Positions 1 to 9,620 of a stretch of DNA of 64,000 bases are shown here, piece after piece (position 1 is the first letter of the stretch; each line of letters begins with the position of its first letter). Origin of the DNA: a virus. The stretch spans positions 53,286 through 117,285 of IMG/VR virus record IMGVR_UViG_3300044530_000662, one strand, 5' to 3'. The notes under the pieces are model-generated. The model saw only the letters and a program-made list of their open reading frames with translations, did not search any database and had not been told where the DNA came from. The position numbers and the translations under genes are program-made.

Positions 1-607
1 TAGTCATAGGATCAAATCCATTAACAAAAGCATTATAGTTTACTCTATTATCTCTTAATGGTAAATTAGGTATACCACCTACATTAAAGTTATCTCTATT
101 ACCAATAAAGTTCTGAGATACTCCAGTACCTAAAGGCATACCATATTCTCCACCTGATGCATAATACTTAGCATTAGGATCAAATACTTTTCTTTTTTTA
201 TCCTTTGGTTTTTTAAATAAATTATTCTCAGTAAATAATTTATTAGTAGCATCTAAGCTTCTAGAGTATGCTTTAGATGCTAAACCTTTTTTACTAGGTT
301 TAGGCATAACAACTAATTTTTTCATATAACCTCCTCTTTTCATCTGAGGATATTCATCAACATAGTCTGCTTCAGGAAACATATATTCTTGACCTGGATA
401 CATCATCTGTGGTTGACCTACGTTAGGTTGTGCATATACAGGATATGGTACTCCTTGCATAGTTATATTACCACCAGGTATTCTTGTATTTTGTCCAGGA
501 AATTTCCATTGTCCTGCAGGATCATAGATTATGTCCTTTGATTTTTTAGGAGCTTTGGCTTTAGTCAACTCCTTAGTTGCTTTTTGTAATATTCTGCTGT
601 TACCCAT
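1..607 (-). CDS. Virion-associated protein with KGG-type motif, C-terminus cut by the window edge
   Basis: The reading frame starts with ATG at 607, overlapping the stop of the upstream muzzle-like gene by one base (TAATG), and stays open for 202 codons to the window edge. The product starts MGNSRILQKATKELTK, is basic at first, then rich in Pro, Gly and Tyr, and holds the segments QMKRGGYMKKL and YYASGGEYGMP, variants of the GG motif found in the small basic proteins at 17.6-22.3 kb. I do not recognise the family. Its position right after the muzzle gene suggests a tail or cargo protein ejected with the DNA; this is inference from context. Confidence 0.75.
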   Translation of the reverse strand, partial: MGNSRILQKATKELTKAKAPKKSKDIIYDPAGQWKFPGQNTRIPGGNITMQGVPYPVYAQPNVGQPQMMYPGQEYMFPEADYVDEYPQMKRGGYMKKLVVMPKPSKKGLASKAYSRSLDATNKLFTENNLFKKPKDKKRKVFDPNAKYYASGGEYGMPLGTGVSQNFIGNRDNFNVGGIPNLPLRDNRVNYNAFVNGFDPMT

Positions 608-3600
608 TACCTTGGAGAGTATTGATTTTTACTATCTACTGTTTTTAATATCATATTGACATTACCAGATATTTCTTTTCTTAAAGATAAGAAATGTGTA
701 TAGTGTCTAAACTTCTTTCTTTGAAGTTGAGCTTTATTATAGTCTATATTTACTAAGTTAAGTTCTCTTGTGTAACCATCAGGTTTACTATTCCAAATTA
801 ACTGTTGTACATAGTTACCTAATAATACAGTTGTGTTAGGTACAAGAGGTCCTTGTGGAGGATAACCGGCACCAACTGGAAACTCACCTCTATTGTTTGT
901 TACATCCCAGAATTGATTAAACCTGTATTTGTTTTCTTCTTTAGAAAATAATATATCAAATCCAGGAACACCAGTAACACTAGGTAATCCAGTAACAGGA
1001 TTAGTAAATATCATTGGTATTGAAGGATTAAACTTAGGATAGTTTAAACTCAATACTATATTGTTCTTAGGGAATATATTTAAGTTTAAGTATCCGGAAA
1101 CTTGTTCTGAATTATAAATTACAGCATTGTCAAAGTTAAAGTCTAATACATGAAACTGGTCAACACAATTACTAGCTCTTGTATAACATTCTAGTATATA
1201 CTCAAATGATTTTACAACAGTAGGAGTTTGCCCAGTAATAATAGGGAACTCAATTTCAAATGGATAATTAACACCATAGTAGTTACAGTACTGTTGACAA
1301 TTAAAATTATGTTTCCATATAGTCTCCATCTTAGTAGTTAAGAATACTGTTTTAGTTGGTATAACTAAATCTGGATGCCAGTCATGATATGATATCCAAA
1401 ATTCATTTTTTGGATCATAACTTATTGTCCATGAAGCACTGTCAAATAGTTTTGGATCTCCAATTAAATAACGTCCAGCACCATCTAATGTAAAGTAATC
1501 TCCTGTTCCTTTTTGTACAGCTGCTCCATTTGAATTAACATAACACTCTTTTACAAAAGGAATATATTCTACTCTATCAGCTAGTTCTGGTTTAACATCA
1601 TAATCTTTTTTACAGAAATACAATATAGAGTTTTCATTATCATATACTGCTTGGATGCCAATACCTGCTACTGGATTATCTTGCCATTCATAATTTGGAA
1701 AATGTTGTGTTAATTTATATTTTAAAAATAATGAGAACCACCATTTTAAACCTATCTGAGATATCTCTTTTAAACCTTCACCATAACTAAATATTTTACC
1801 TTGGTTTTGTGACACATAAAAAAGTCCAGCAGGTGTAGACACAACAGATAATCTATTTTGAGAAGAACCATACTCATATGGTTTATCTGCATTAGATACA
1901 GATTGTCCAGGTTGACTAAATAAACCTCCGTCACCTATAGTAATCTTAGTTCCAAGAGCTGTATTAAGTGTATCAACACCTTGAAACATTTGAGGCATAT
2001 CATTTTTAAACGTGATAAATAAACCACTTTTATTAATAGATTTTACACCAGAGATTTGAGACTTAAATTCTCTATAGTTATTTGCTAAATATACAAACCA
2101 ACTATCTTTAAATGATTGATCTTGTTGTGGTAATGAATAGTATATTGTGTCTGGTAAGTATGTGTAACAAAGTTTAGCTACAGCAGGATTATAATAAGGA
2201 CTCTGTAAGGCACCAGAAGAAAAGTATTCTGTAAACAGTTTACTTATACTTAATGAGTAATCATATCTGTATGTATTACCTCTAGTAATGTTTTGAGGAT
2301 CAATATCAAACATTCTTGTTAACTCTGTATAGTTATATGGGTTATAATGTTTTTCCCATTCATAATCACCAGCAATTCTAAAATCTACAAGTACATCTGA
2401 TTCTACAAAGAAATCTCTTACAGAAGAACATGCTAAATAAAAGTTAGCATTTTTTGCTCTAAACAAACCTGGGTAACCACCAATAGGAAAGTCACTTGAA
2501 TAACTATAATACCTTGATGAGTTTTTATAATAATCTAAATTATAGAAACTGGTTGGTAAATCTCCTGTTCCTGGAGTTGTATTACCATTTGCAAAATCTG
2601 GAGCTAAATCTGATACATCATAATCTTTTGAATTCATCCAGAATCTTGGTTGCGGAATCATTTGACGCAATAAGTAATTAAACTCAAATCCATCAGGTTG
2701 ACCAAATAACCAGTCATAGAAAAAGAACATACTATTCTTTTCTGTATATCTATTTACAAAAGTATCACCTCCAAAAAATACAGGTGATTGTCTTATTCTT
2801 TTGATTTTTGTATCTACATTACAAGCAGCACATTTTGTACTTGCACCTGGTGTATCTTCTAATTGTCCTAAACTAAACTTCTGTTCACATGGAGTAATTA
2901 CAATTTGTTTAACTCCTTGCAATTGACCATATTGATTTCCAAGTCTAATTTTCATACCAGCATAATGACTGGCAATAGGTGCTTGAAAAGGTGTATCAGT
3001 TTTTGTAAATGTTGGGATGTCTAAACTTGACCCAGTAATATTAGCTAAGGTGTCAGTTTTAATAATTCCATTTTGATTTAATCTACCTAGTGTTGTTAAT
3101 GATTGATCTACATAACTTACACCAGTTGGTTCAGTAATATAATTAGGACCAATAACATTATTATATAAAGGACCTGCATAGTTAGGACCAGCCTTTGTTC
3201 TTATTACAACTGTATCAGATCTATTAAGGTTGTTTATACTATAGCTTGTGAGAGCATTATTATATTTATAATATGAAGGAACTTGTTGTATGTTACCTCT
3301 AATGTAAAAGCTATCTTCTATTTTAAATCTAAATAATCCATTAGCTGCATTGTTGCGTCTCATATCATCATAGAAACCATGAGCAATCATTTGTAATGCA
3401 AATTGATCTTCAGGTATAAAAGCTTTTATTAAAGTTAATGTTGTTCTAGCACCTTCACTAAAATAAAATAATAATTGATTAGTTGCACCAAGTGCTCTAC
3501 TAAAAGGATCTAAATATGCCCAATCAGGTAATGTATAACTGTATCTACTTCCTGATGCAGCTACCCCTCCTACTGCAACAGCACCTGCCATATAACCTTC

Positions 3601-6132
3601 AAGTGTTGTATCAATTACACTTAAAACTGGAGTACTGCCTGTATAGGCCATAGAAAAAGAATCAAGTAAAGCACCGCCCGATGTAAAATATCTTGTTAAT
3701 GCATTATTGTAACCTAGAGCTGGTATAAGACTTGAAGGTAAAACGTAGGGACTTACAGTATATGCAGCATTTGCAATACTTGCACCAACAATTTGAGCAG
3801 CAAAACTGACATCTCCTCCTAAGCCGGGAGTTGTATACTCAGCAGAAGTAATATCTATTTTACCTCTCATAGATATAATAGCTTCAATAAGACCTCCTAT
3901 TGAAATTACAGCAACAACAAGATCACTTAGTAATTTATTCTGTGGATGTTTGTTTGGTTCAATATATCTTTGATTAGATTGTCCTCTCAAATAACCATAG
4001 AGTTTTAATTCTGTAGATGATAAGAAAGGAGTATTAAACATAGTATCCGGAGAATGGAAACTTACCATATCCATCGGAACTGCTTGATCTAATACATTGT
4101 TATTATTACTAGGACTTGGTATTCTAATATAAGGATCCATAAAAGGTCTATCATGATTATTTCCAGACCCTGTATTAAAAAATGAGTTAATTGTATTAAA
4201 TGGATAGTTAGCATATAAGCCTGTAGTAGGGTTTGCTTGATTAACCACTTGACCTTGTATATTATATGTTCTAAAGTTATTCAACATACCTTTAGCAATA
4301 ATAGACTTGTTCCCTTCTCGGGAACCTCTTAGTATTTCATAACCTACTATACCAGGAATATCATTACCTTCATTATCTTTTGGATAAGAAATGTTTTCAA
4401 AGTATACTCCCATTAATCTAATCTTTAAAGGATTAGGTGTATAAGGAGGATTTGGTTTAAAATGATTAGTTACAGCATTAGGTGTAGTATCCGTCATGTT
4501 GTCTGGAAACTTATGATGTCTTATGGCTTGTCCACATAAATCATATTTAGTACTTTTTTTACCAAATACTCCTGTCCAACATTGATCACTAGCATTCCAT
4601 ATGTCAGGTCTATCATCAGGATATTTTTCACTAGATTCCCAATAAGCCATACGACCAACAGCAATAACAGTACCTCCATCATCAGTTACTGAACCTACTA
4701 CAGGATTACCAATAGGATCAACACTTGCTGTATTATATACTTCAAATATTTTATCATCTGGAGTTAAAGAATTTACACCATTATCATCATCATTCTCATA
4801 TGTTGGACTAGCTGATGTTGGATATCTTTCAGCAGCTCTTCCTGGAATATGATAGGATGAAGATTTATCTCCTGTATCATATACCCATCTAATAAAATAA
4901 CAGTATACTTCATCTCTTAAATAGCTTCCTTTATTACCACCTTTTACATAATAGTCTGCTGGATATTCTACGGAAGCCCACTTAGCTTGAATAAGATTAG
5001 CAAAAGGTTGATAATTAAAATCAAATTTAGAAGTAGGACCTACTCTTAGCAAGTAACTGTTTACTTCAGCTATTTGATCACACTTTTCAAACACTGGAGT
5101 TTGTAATGGTAGAAATTGTAATGGTACAGATAATAAATCTGTTATAATTTGATCTATTGCAATTCTACTAGTCTTAGTAGAATAGGTACCAATTTGTTTT
5201 GCTACTGTTCCTTGGTTAATATTCTGAACAATGACTAATTGAAATTCATCAAAGTTTTCAAAGTCTGCTTCTACATCTATTACCAAAGATCCTTGTAAAT
5301 CATTTGGATACCAGATTGGTTGTGAATTACTTGGAGAAAAATAATCTGTAACTCTTTGACCTTTAATACTATATGCAATAGTAGCAAAGTAAGTTCCGTT
5401 TCTTAATGTTCCTCCTTGATCTCCTAATCTTACTTTAAGACATGGTGTTGACATAAGTCTTGCAAGTCTTATTTTATCACAATTTAAACTAGAGTCAAAA
5501 GTAATATAATCACATGAACCTCCAGGTTTTACAAATTCATTCCATGCAACACCAGGCCATAATATTCTATTGGTACCATCAGAATAATAATTTATAGTAG
5601 GTTGACCTAACCACACATAAGGAGCTTTTGGCCATGTCTGTGGATCTCCTACATTTAAAAATCTATCTGGATTATTTGCATCAGCCCAATATACTTGCCA
5701 AGTACAATCTTCTTTTTCTCTTGCTGAACCAGATATAAGATATCTTTTATCAAATCCTAAACAAGCATCTTGAACAATAGGTCTATATGTACAGGTATCT
5801 GTTTCAAGTAAACCAATTTCTGACATAACGCTACCACCTTTAATTCCGTGACCAGCTGTAAAGATTATCCATTTATCAGAAAATAATTGTATTGCACCTA
5901 TGATGTATTTTTTTACTACACTAATAGGCATTGTTGATCCTGCTGTAATACATAAAAAGTTTGCACTCTCATTTGATATTGTACCCAAGTCACCTTCTTC
6001 TGTATTGTTTACAACATTACGGGCATGAGTCCACATACCTTCTTGTATAAAGGTAGTGTCAGCATCTTTATTTAAACCTTTAGTAAAACTACGGTTGATA
6101 ATTTGTGTTGTGTTTTGCATTCCTTTTGCCAT
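607..6132 (-). CDS. Giant tail muzzle/stabilisation-type protein (1841 aa)
   Basis: This is the largest gene of the window. The N-terminus, with SFTKGLNKDADTTFIQEG followed by a THARNVVNN segment and GDLGTISNE, fits the start of phage stabilisation (muzzle) proteins of crAss-like podoviruses, which begin with a GLN-D motif and an N-V-N strand. The rest is rich in Tyr, Asn and aromatic beta-type sequence with no membrane segment. Muzzle proteins close the distal end of the short tail. It follows three putative ring/adaptor genes with one-base TAATG overlaps, so the four are probably translated together. Family recognition rests on the N-terminus and gene order; other large tail hub proteins remain possible. 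Confidence 0.6.
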   Translation of the reverse strand: MAKGMQNTTQIINRSFTKGLNKDADTTFIQEGMWTHARNVVNNTEEGDLGTISNESANFLCITAGSTMPISVVKKYIIGAIQLFSDKWIIFTAGHGIKGGSVMSEIGLLETDTCTYRPIVQDACLGFDKRYLISGSAREKEDCTWQVYWADANNPDRFLNVGDPQTWPKAPYVWLGQPTINYYSDGTNRILWPGVAWNEFVKPGGSCDYITFDSSLNCDKIRLARLMSTPCLKVRLGDQGGTLRNGTYFATIAYSIKGQRVTDYFSPSNSQPIWYPNDLQGSLVIDVEADFENFDEFQLVIVQNINQGTVAKQIGTYSTKTSRIAIDQIITDLLSVPLQFLPLQTPVFEKCDQIAEVNSYLLRVGPTSKFDFNYQPFANLIQAKWASVEYPADYYVKGGNKGSYLRDEVYCYFIRWVYDTGDKSSSYHIPGRAAERYPTSASPTYENDDDNGVNSLTPDDKIFEVYNTASVDPIGNPVVGSVTDDGGTVIAVGRMAYWESSEKYPDDRPDIWNASDQCWTGVFGKKSTKYDLCGQAIRHHKFPDNMTDTTPNAVTNHFKPNPPYTPNPLKIRLMGVYFENISYPKDNEGNDIPGIVGYEILRGSREGNKSIIAKGMLNNFRTYNIQGQVVNQANPTTGLYANYPFNTINSFFNTGSGNNHDRPFMDPYIRIPSPSNNNNVLDQAVPMDMVSFHSPDTMFNTPFLSSTELKLYGYLRGQSNQRYIEPNKHPQNKLLSDLVVAVISIGGLIEAIISMRGKIDITSAEYTTPGLGGDVSFAAQIVGASIANAAYTVSPYVLPSSLIPALGYNNALTRYFTSGGALLDSFSMAYTGSTPVLSVIDTTLEGYMAGAVAVGGVAASGSRYSYTLPDWAYLDPFSRALGATNQLLFYFSEGARTTLTLIKAFIPEDQFALQMIAHGFYDDMRRNNAANGLFRFKIEDSFYIRGNIQQVPSYYKYNNALTSYSINNLNRSDTVVIRTKAGPNYAGPLYNNVIGPNYITEPTGVSYVDQSLTTLGRLNQNGIIKTDTLANITGSSLDIPTFTKTDTPFQAPIASHYAGMKIRLGNQYGQLQGVKQIVITPCEQKFSLGQLEDTPGASTKCAACNVDTKIKRIRQSPVFFGGDTFVNRYTEKNSMFFFYDWLFGQPDGFEFNYLLRQMIPQPRFWMNSKDYDVSDLAPDFANGNTTPGTGDLPTSFYNLDYYKNSSRYYSYSSDFPIGGYPGLFRAKNANFYLACSSVRDFFVESDVLVDFRIAGDYEWEKHYNPYNYTELTRMFDIDPQNITRGNTYRYDYSLSISKLFTEYFSSGALQSPYYNPAVAKLCYTYLPDTIYYSLPQQDQSFKDSWFVYLANNYREFKSQISGVKSINKSGLFITFKNDMPQMFQGVDTLNTALGTKITIGDGGLFSQPGQSVSNADKPYEYGSSQNRLSVVSTPAGLFYVSQNQGKIFSYGEGLKEISQIGLKWWFSLFLKYKLTQHFPNYEWQDNPVAGIGIQAVYDNENSILYFCKKDYDVKPELADRVEYIPFVKECYVNSNGAAVQKGTGDYFTLDGAGRYLIGDPKLFDSASWTISYDPKNEFWISYHDWHPDLVIPTKTVFLTTKMETIWKHNFNCQQYCNYYGVNYPFEIEFPIITGQTPTVVKSFEYILECYTRASNCVDQFHVLDFNFDNAVIYNSEQVSGYLNLNIFPKNNIVLSLNYPKFNPSIPMIFTNPVTGLPSVTGVPGFDILFSKEENKYRFNQFWDVTNNRGEFPVGAGYPPQGPLVPNTTVLLGNYVQQLIWNSKPDGYTRELNLVNIDYNKAQLQRKKFRHYTHFLSLRKEISGNVNMILKTVDSKNQYSPR

Positions 6133-7163
6133 TATCTCAAAGTTGTATTGCGTCCAAAATAACCATTATACCCTTGGTATGATTTAAACATATCATAATA
6201 CTTAGAGTATTGTGCTCTTCTGTTTGTCCACCATAGTTTCTCCATCTCTTTAAAGTTTGGAGTATTAACTAGGCTAAGTGCTTGACTTCTAGCTGCTTTT
6301 AATCTTTGTTCAAGTAATGTCATTCTTTGAGCAACATCTTCACCATTTAGAAATAGGTTTTCCATGATTCTCATTTTTAATGCATACTCATAATATTCAT
6401 TTAATAAATCATGATCAGGAACTAAAAGCTGTCCTTGCTCATTCTCCATTAAACCTTGATAGTTAAGATATACTTTACCATCTTGAAATGTAGTAAACAA
6501 ATATCCATTCTTAATCCAACCTTCATTAGGTCCATTGTAATATAAGTTAGGACATTCACATTCTATTTCTTGACTAGCTTTTAATCTTAAAGGAATTAAT
6601 CCAGTATATGTATAATAGTTTGAATTAGTTATTACTTGGATTAGTTCATACTTGTCTCCTTTACAGTTCATAAAAACTCTTGGTGGAATACATGTATCAC
6701 CATATGGATTATTTGGATCATATGATGTTGGTATTGGATCTACTATAGGGTGATTAAGATCACAACCTGCTGTATGATTACACGGATTAGCATTACATGT
6801 TCTACAGTTAACACTTATGGGAGCACAAGTATCAACAGTACTTGGAACTTCTACATAGGGTATCTCTTGTATATTAGTACCGCCCTGTGGGTATCCTGTA
6901 TGTTGTGTATATTGACCACACACCATTGCATAGTTAACTGTATAAAAATTATCAGGTAATTTTACTTTACCATGACATACATCAAGTACAGCTTCTTTTG
7001 TTTGATTAATTCTAAGACCTAAATCATAATTAAGTTTTTTTACAAGCTTAATTAATTGTTGAGGCTCAATCATATTTTCAAGAGCAAATGAATTTAGATC
7101 AACTGTTACATCTTCAAGTAACTGATCAAATGTACGGTATTTAAGTGTGTAGTTAAAATCCAT
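6132..7163 (-). CDS. Tail ring/neck protein candidate (343 aa)
   Basis: Residues 1-90 are helical and end in a KLPDNFYTVNYAMVCG strand. A central Cys-rich stretch (about 125-165: CRTCNANPC, CDLNHP) may bind metal or form a knot. The C-terminal third is helical and basic (LLEQRLKAARSQALSL). The gene lies between the muzzle-like and adaptor-like genes and overlaps the former by one base, so a role in the tail ring stack is likely from context. I do not recognise a named domain. Confidence 0.6.
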   Translation of the reverse strand: MDFNYTLKYRTFDQLLEDVTVDLNSFALENMIEPQQLIKLVKKLNYDLGLRINQTKEAVLDVCHGKVKLPDNFYTVNYAMVCGQYTQHTGYPQGGTNIQEIPYVEVPSTVDTCAPISVNCRTCNANPCNHTAGCDLNHPIVDPIPTSYDPNNPYGDTCIPPRVFMNCKGDKYELIQVITNSNYYTYTGLIPLRLKASQEIECECPNLYYNGPNEGWIKNGYLFTTFQDGKVYLNYQGLMENEQGQLLVPDHDLLNEYYEYALKMRIMENLFLNGEDVAQRMTLLEQRLKAARSQALSLVNTPNFKEMEKLWWTNRRAQYSKYYDMFKSYQGYNGYFGRNTTLR

Positions 7164-7825
7164 TATCTAAGAGCATTTTGGCTGTCATCAGGACCATCAC
7201 TTGGAACTGACATTGACATTGTTAATTCTTTTACTACATATTGTTCTACTTCTGCAAACAAGTATTCAGGAATATTTAATATTTCATCTTGTTGAATCAA
7301 GCATGGTTCTGTATCACATTTTACTGTATTGTTTTCAAAGATTGCTTCCATTCTTATTGCATCCCAATCAATATTAGGACAGTATACATATCCGTTAAGA
7401 TACCAGAAGTAAGGTCTTGTGTTATACTTAAATGTTGTTGTTCTAGTCATGGATACCCAAGTGCCTGGATCAGTTCTAAACATTTCAATACTACCATCAA
7501 TAGATGAAGTAGTTCTTATTATAGGACCAAACATACCATTAAGTATACTAGGTAATTTATCTTTAGATCTTTTGAAGTAACATTCTGAATAAACACCAAC
7601 ACATCCAGCTTCAACTTTATCAACATCAATTAATTCTATGTAGGGAAGTACTTGAAATATCTGACTCATCTTCATTAACCTAAATTGATTATCCTCTCTC
7701 TTAATAAGAGTCTGAGAATATTTCATTAAAGAAAAGTAAATAGTCCTGTCAGTTAAAAAGGGATCCTCTTTAACAGCTTTTAAAGTATTTCTTACTCTTG
7801 ATATTGCTTCACCTATTGTTGTCAT
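7163..7825 (-). CDS. Head-tail adaptor/ring protein candidate (220 aa)
   Basis: A helical N-terminus (MTTIGEAISRVRNTLKAV) leads into a long beta region, and a C-terminal helix reads IPEYLFAEVEQYVVKEL. This helix-beta-helix arrangement is seen in gp4-like adaptor and ring proteins of podoviruses. It overlaps the next gene by one base and the previous gene by four, inside the tail-assembly operon. The function is inferred from architecture and position. Confidence 0.55.
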   Translation of the reverse strand: MTTIGEAISRVRNTLKAVKEDPFLTDRTIYFSLMKYSQTLIKREDNQFRLMKMSQIFQVLPYIELIDVDKVEAGCVGVYSECYFKRSKDKLPSILNGMFGPIIRTTSSIDGSIEMFRTDPGTWVSMTRTTTFKYNTRPYFWYLNGYVYCPNIDWDAIRMEAIFENNTVKCDTEPCLIQQDEILNIPEYLFAEVEQYVVKELTMSMSVPSDGPDDSQNALR

Positions 7826-8403
7826 AAGTTAAATTCATTATATGTTGTCAAGGCTTCTGCCTGTTTTTTAAGGGCATAATGCTTCTTAAAGAAGTTTTGA
7901 TATGTTATTCTTATTTTAGCATTAGGTTCAACTACCACATACATATTCCAATTTTCAGGATATGTTTTTGCTACAGCTCTTTTAAATTCTCTGCATGCTA
8001 CAAATTTCCAATACTCCTTATTTTTCATTTTTATTTTAGGAGCATAATTTGTATAAAATATTTTAGCTAGTTTTCCATCAGTAGCCCAGTTATTATTTGA
8101 TACAGCCATTCCGTATGTATGAGATTTGGCAAAGTCTATATTCTTTTTCTTGCTTTGCTGACAAGTCCCTATAAATAACCAACCAATTGATTCTGGTAAT
8201 TGCACACCATCTCTTGTATTAATAACTGTTTGATATACAGTTTGATTAAATAGTTTAGCTATTTGTTTCAATGTTGCATTATCAAAGTGTTTATACTTTG
8301 GATACCTATTTCTAAAATTTTCAAAGAACTCATTATTTAGAACATTATATACATCTGGTCTAAATCTTGGAGCTTTAACATCTGGTTTTTTAATTTCCTT
8401 CAT
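7822..8403 (-). CDS. HU/IHF-like virion or packaging protein (193 aa)
   Basis: Residues about 42-81 (ATLKQIAKLFNQTVYQTV followed by RDGVQLPESIGWLFIGTC) resemble the fold signature of HU/IHF family proteins, in which a helix pair precedes a V-LPE-G-F strand. crAss-like phages commonly carry IHF-like proteins next to tail genes. The C-terminal half is basic with aromatic patches (YPENWNMYVVVEPNAKIRI). It is the first gene of the ring-muzzle operon and has its own promoter-like motif 12 bases upstream. Whether it still binds DNA cannot be told from sequence. Confidence 0.55.
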   Translation of the reverse strand: MKEIKKPDVKAPRFRPDVYNVLNNEFFENFRNRYPKYKHFDNATLKQIAKLFNQTVYQTVINTRDGVQLPESIGWLFIGTCQQSKKKNIDFAKSHTYGMAVSNNNWATDGKLAKIFYTNYAPKIKMKNKEYWKFVACREFKRAVAKTYPENWNMYVVVEPNAKIRITYQNFFKKHYALKKQAEALTTYNEFNL

Positions 8404-8414
8404 GCTACTATATT

Positions 8415-8430
8415 AATATACTAAAAATAA
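8415..8430 (-). promoter_or_regulatory. Late-type promoter motif before the IHF-like/ring operon
   Basis: On the minus strand the site reads TTATTTTTAGTATATT, identical over 16 bases to the site at 41107-41122, which also precedes a late gene. It lies directly upstream of the start at 8403 and just after a terminator, as expected for a new transcription start. The activity is inferred. Confidence 0.5.
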
Positions 8431-8454
8431 ATGACTTTAACAAATGTACATAAA

Positions 8455-8480
8455 AAACAAAACCCCCACAAGTGTGAGGG
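8455..8480 (-). terminator. Intrinsic terminator of the fibre/Cys-rich transcription unit
   Basis: Read on the minus strand, CCCTCACA pairs with TGTGGGGG around a CT loop, followed by TTTTGTTTTTT. It closes the unit that ends with the 316-aa gene and its structured 3' element. Confidence 0.8.
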
Positions 8481-8532
8481 CTTTGCCGTTGTTGTTACAG
8501 AAACCAACAAACCGTAACTTCTTTTAATACAG

Positions 8533-8641
8533 AATAATGTTATGGGCACGCCTATAATCAGGTATACACCTAGGTGCGTACTTATAATCAGGCAATCTCC
8601 TTGGAGATCAATTATCATCAAGCACTACCCATAACATTATT
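8533..8641 (-). ncRNA. 109-nt structured RNA element in the 3' UTR of the 316-aa gene
   Basis: AATAATGTTATGGG (minus strand 8641-8628) pairs perfectly over 14 bases with CCCATAACATTATT (8546-8533). The enclosed 81 bases hold two exact copies of CCTGATTATA 30 bases apart (8592-8583, 8562-8553), a degenerate third (GCTTGATGATAA), and two small palindromes (CACCTAGGTG; ATCTCC/GGAGAT). It lies between a stop codon and the terminator, so it is transcribed with the late mRNA. I do not recognise a known family; a regulatory, processing or RNA-protecting element is possible. Confidence 0.6.
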
Positions 8642-8652
8642 GTGCATATTAG

Positions 8653-9603
8653 TTAATGATTAAAATGTTTAATATTAGTAGGATCATGATTTATTGCATA
8701 TGAAACATAAGAAGGACCACCAATAGTCAATCTAAACTTCACTATTTTACATTGAATACTTGCTGTTAATGGACCAAATATAATTGGATATTTTGAATTT
8801 GGATCTGGATTTTCAATACCAATTGCAAATCTAAAATACACTGATCTGTTTGGACTATCTCTTTTTCTTCCTCTTACATAATATTTTGCTAACTGATCCC
8901 ATAAAACTGTATTATTAAATGGTGCTGGTAATGAGTCAGAAATGAGTGAACAAATATAAAATTCTCCTGGATTAAAATCAGTTAGTAATTGTCTTTCATA
9001 AGGTTCAGTTATTGTTAAAGGAAACTCTGAATGTGTAGGACATAATGTAGTTCCACTATAAAAATTACCGTTTGGAAAATTTATACCTTGCATGTGAGTA
9101 GTATGTTTCCATCCACCATGGTAATACTTTTTTTGTGAATCATCATTAATATCACGCACTTTTCTATTCTTTCCATTTTTCTTTACAAAAAGATAAATCT
9201 TAGGATTATAGTCTAAGTATGCATTAGATTCAGTACCAGGTAATATTGAAGCATGCAATAACTTACCTGCTTGTGATTGTATAGTTAATTGTGGTATTTG
9301 AATACCAGAGCCTCCTGAATTATTACAAAAATAATCAACTATACTTTCTAAAGCTTCAGCTACTGTATCATTAGTATTTACAATAGGTCCTGCAGGTGCA
9401 GGATTAGGTTCAGGTGCAGCATTAAATGTTTGAGCTACTGTACATGATAAAGGTAATCCTGTATATCTTACACATTGTGCATCAAATATTTCAGAGCATG
9501 GTTGTGGAGTAGGACATCCTATTGGTGTAGGACATGGAGCAGGACTAACCATAAAGCTATCCTGACATCCGCATTTCTTACATGTATTATTTGTTGTTGT
9601 CAT
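8653..9603 (-). CDS. Tail fibre-type protein with Cys/Pro-rich N-terminus (316 aa)
   Basis: Residues 1-50 hold many Cys and Pro (CKKCGCQDSF, PAPCPTPIGCPTPQPC), then DAQCVRYTGLPLSC, the same kind of CV-W/Y-G-P-C attachment segment found at the start of the 511-aa gene upstream. A TNDTVAEALESIVDYFC helix follows (a fibre trimer-stalk type motif), then a beta-rich C-terminal domain. The shared N-terminus suggests that both proteins dock to the same virion site. Receptor binding is inferred. Confidence 0.55.
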   Translation of the reverse strand: MTTTNNTCKKCGCQDSFMVSPAPCPTPIGCPTPQPCSEIFDAQCVRYTGLPLSCTVAQTFNAAPEPNPAPAGPIVNTNDTVAEALESIVDYFCNNSGGSGIQIPQLTIQSQAGKLLHASILPGTESNAYLDYNPKIYLFVKKNGKNRKVRDINDDSQKKYYHGGWKHTTHMQGINFPNGNFYSGTTLCPTHSEFPLTITEPYERQLLTDFNPGEFYICSLISDSLPAPFNNTVLWDQLAKYYVRGRKRDSPNRSVYFRFAIGIENPDPNSKYPIIFGPLTASIQCKIVKFRLTIGGPSYVSYAINHDPTNIKHFNH

Positions 9604-9620
9604 AGTTTAATTTTTTAAAA

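Noticed and set aside
8421-8621. 66-aa leftward reading frame in the gap after the 316-aa gene
   Set aside because: It lies across the perfect 14-bp stem and the intrinsic terminator. The sequence is better explained as RNA structure.
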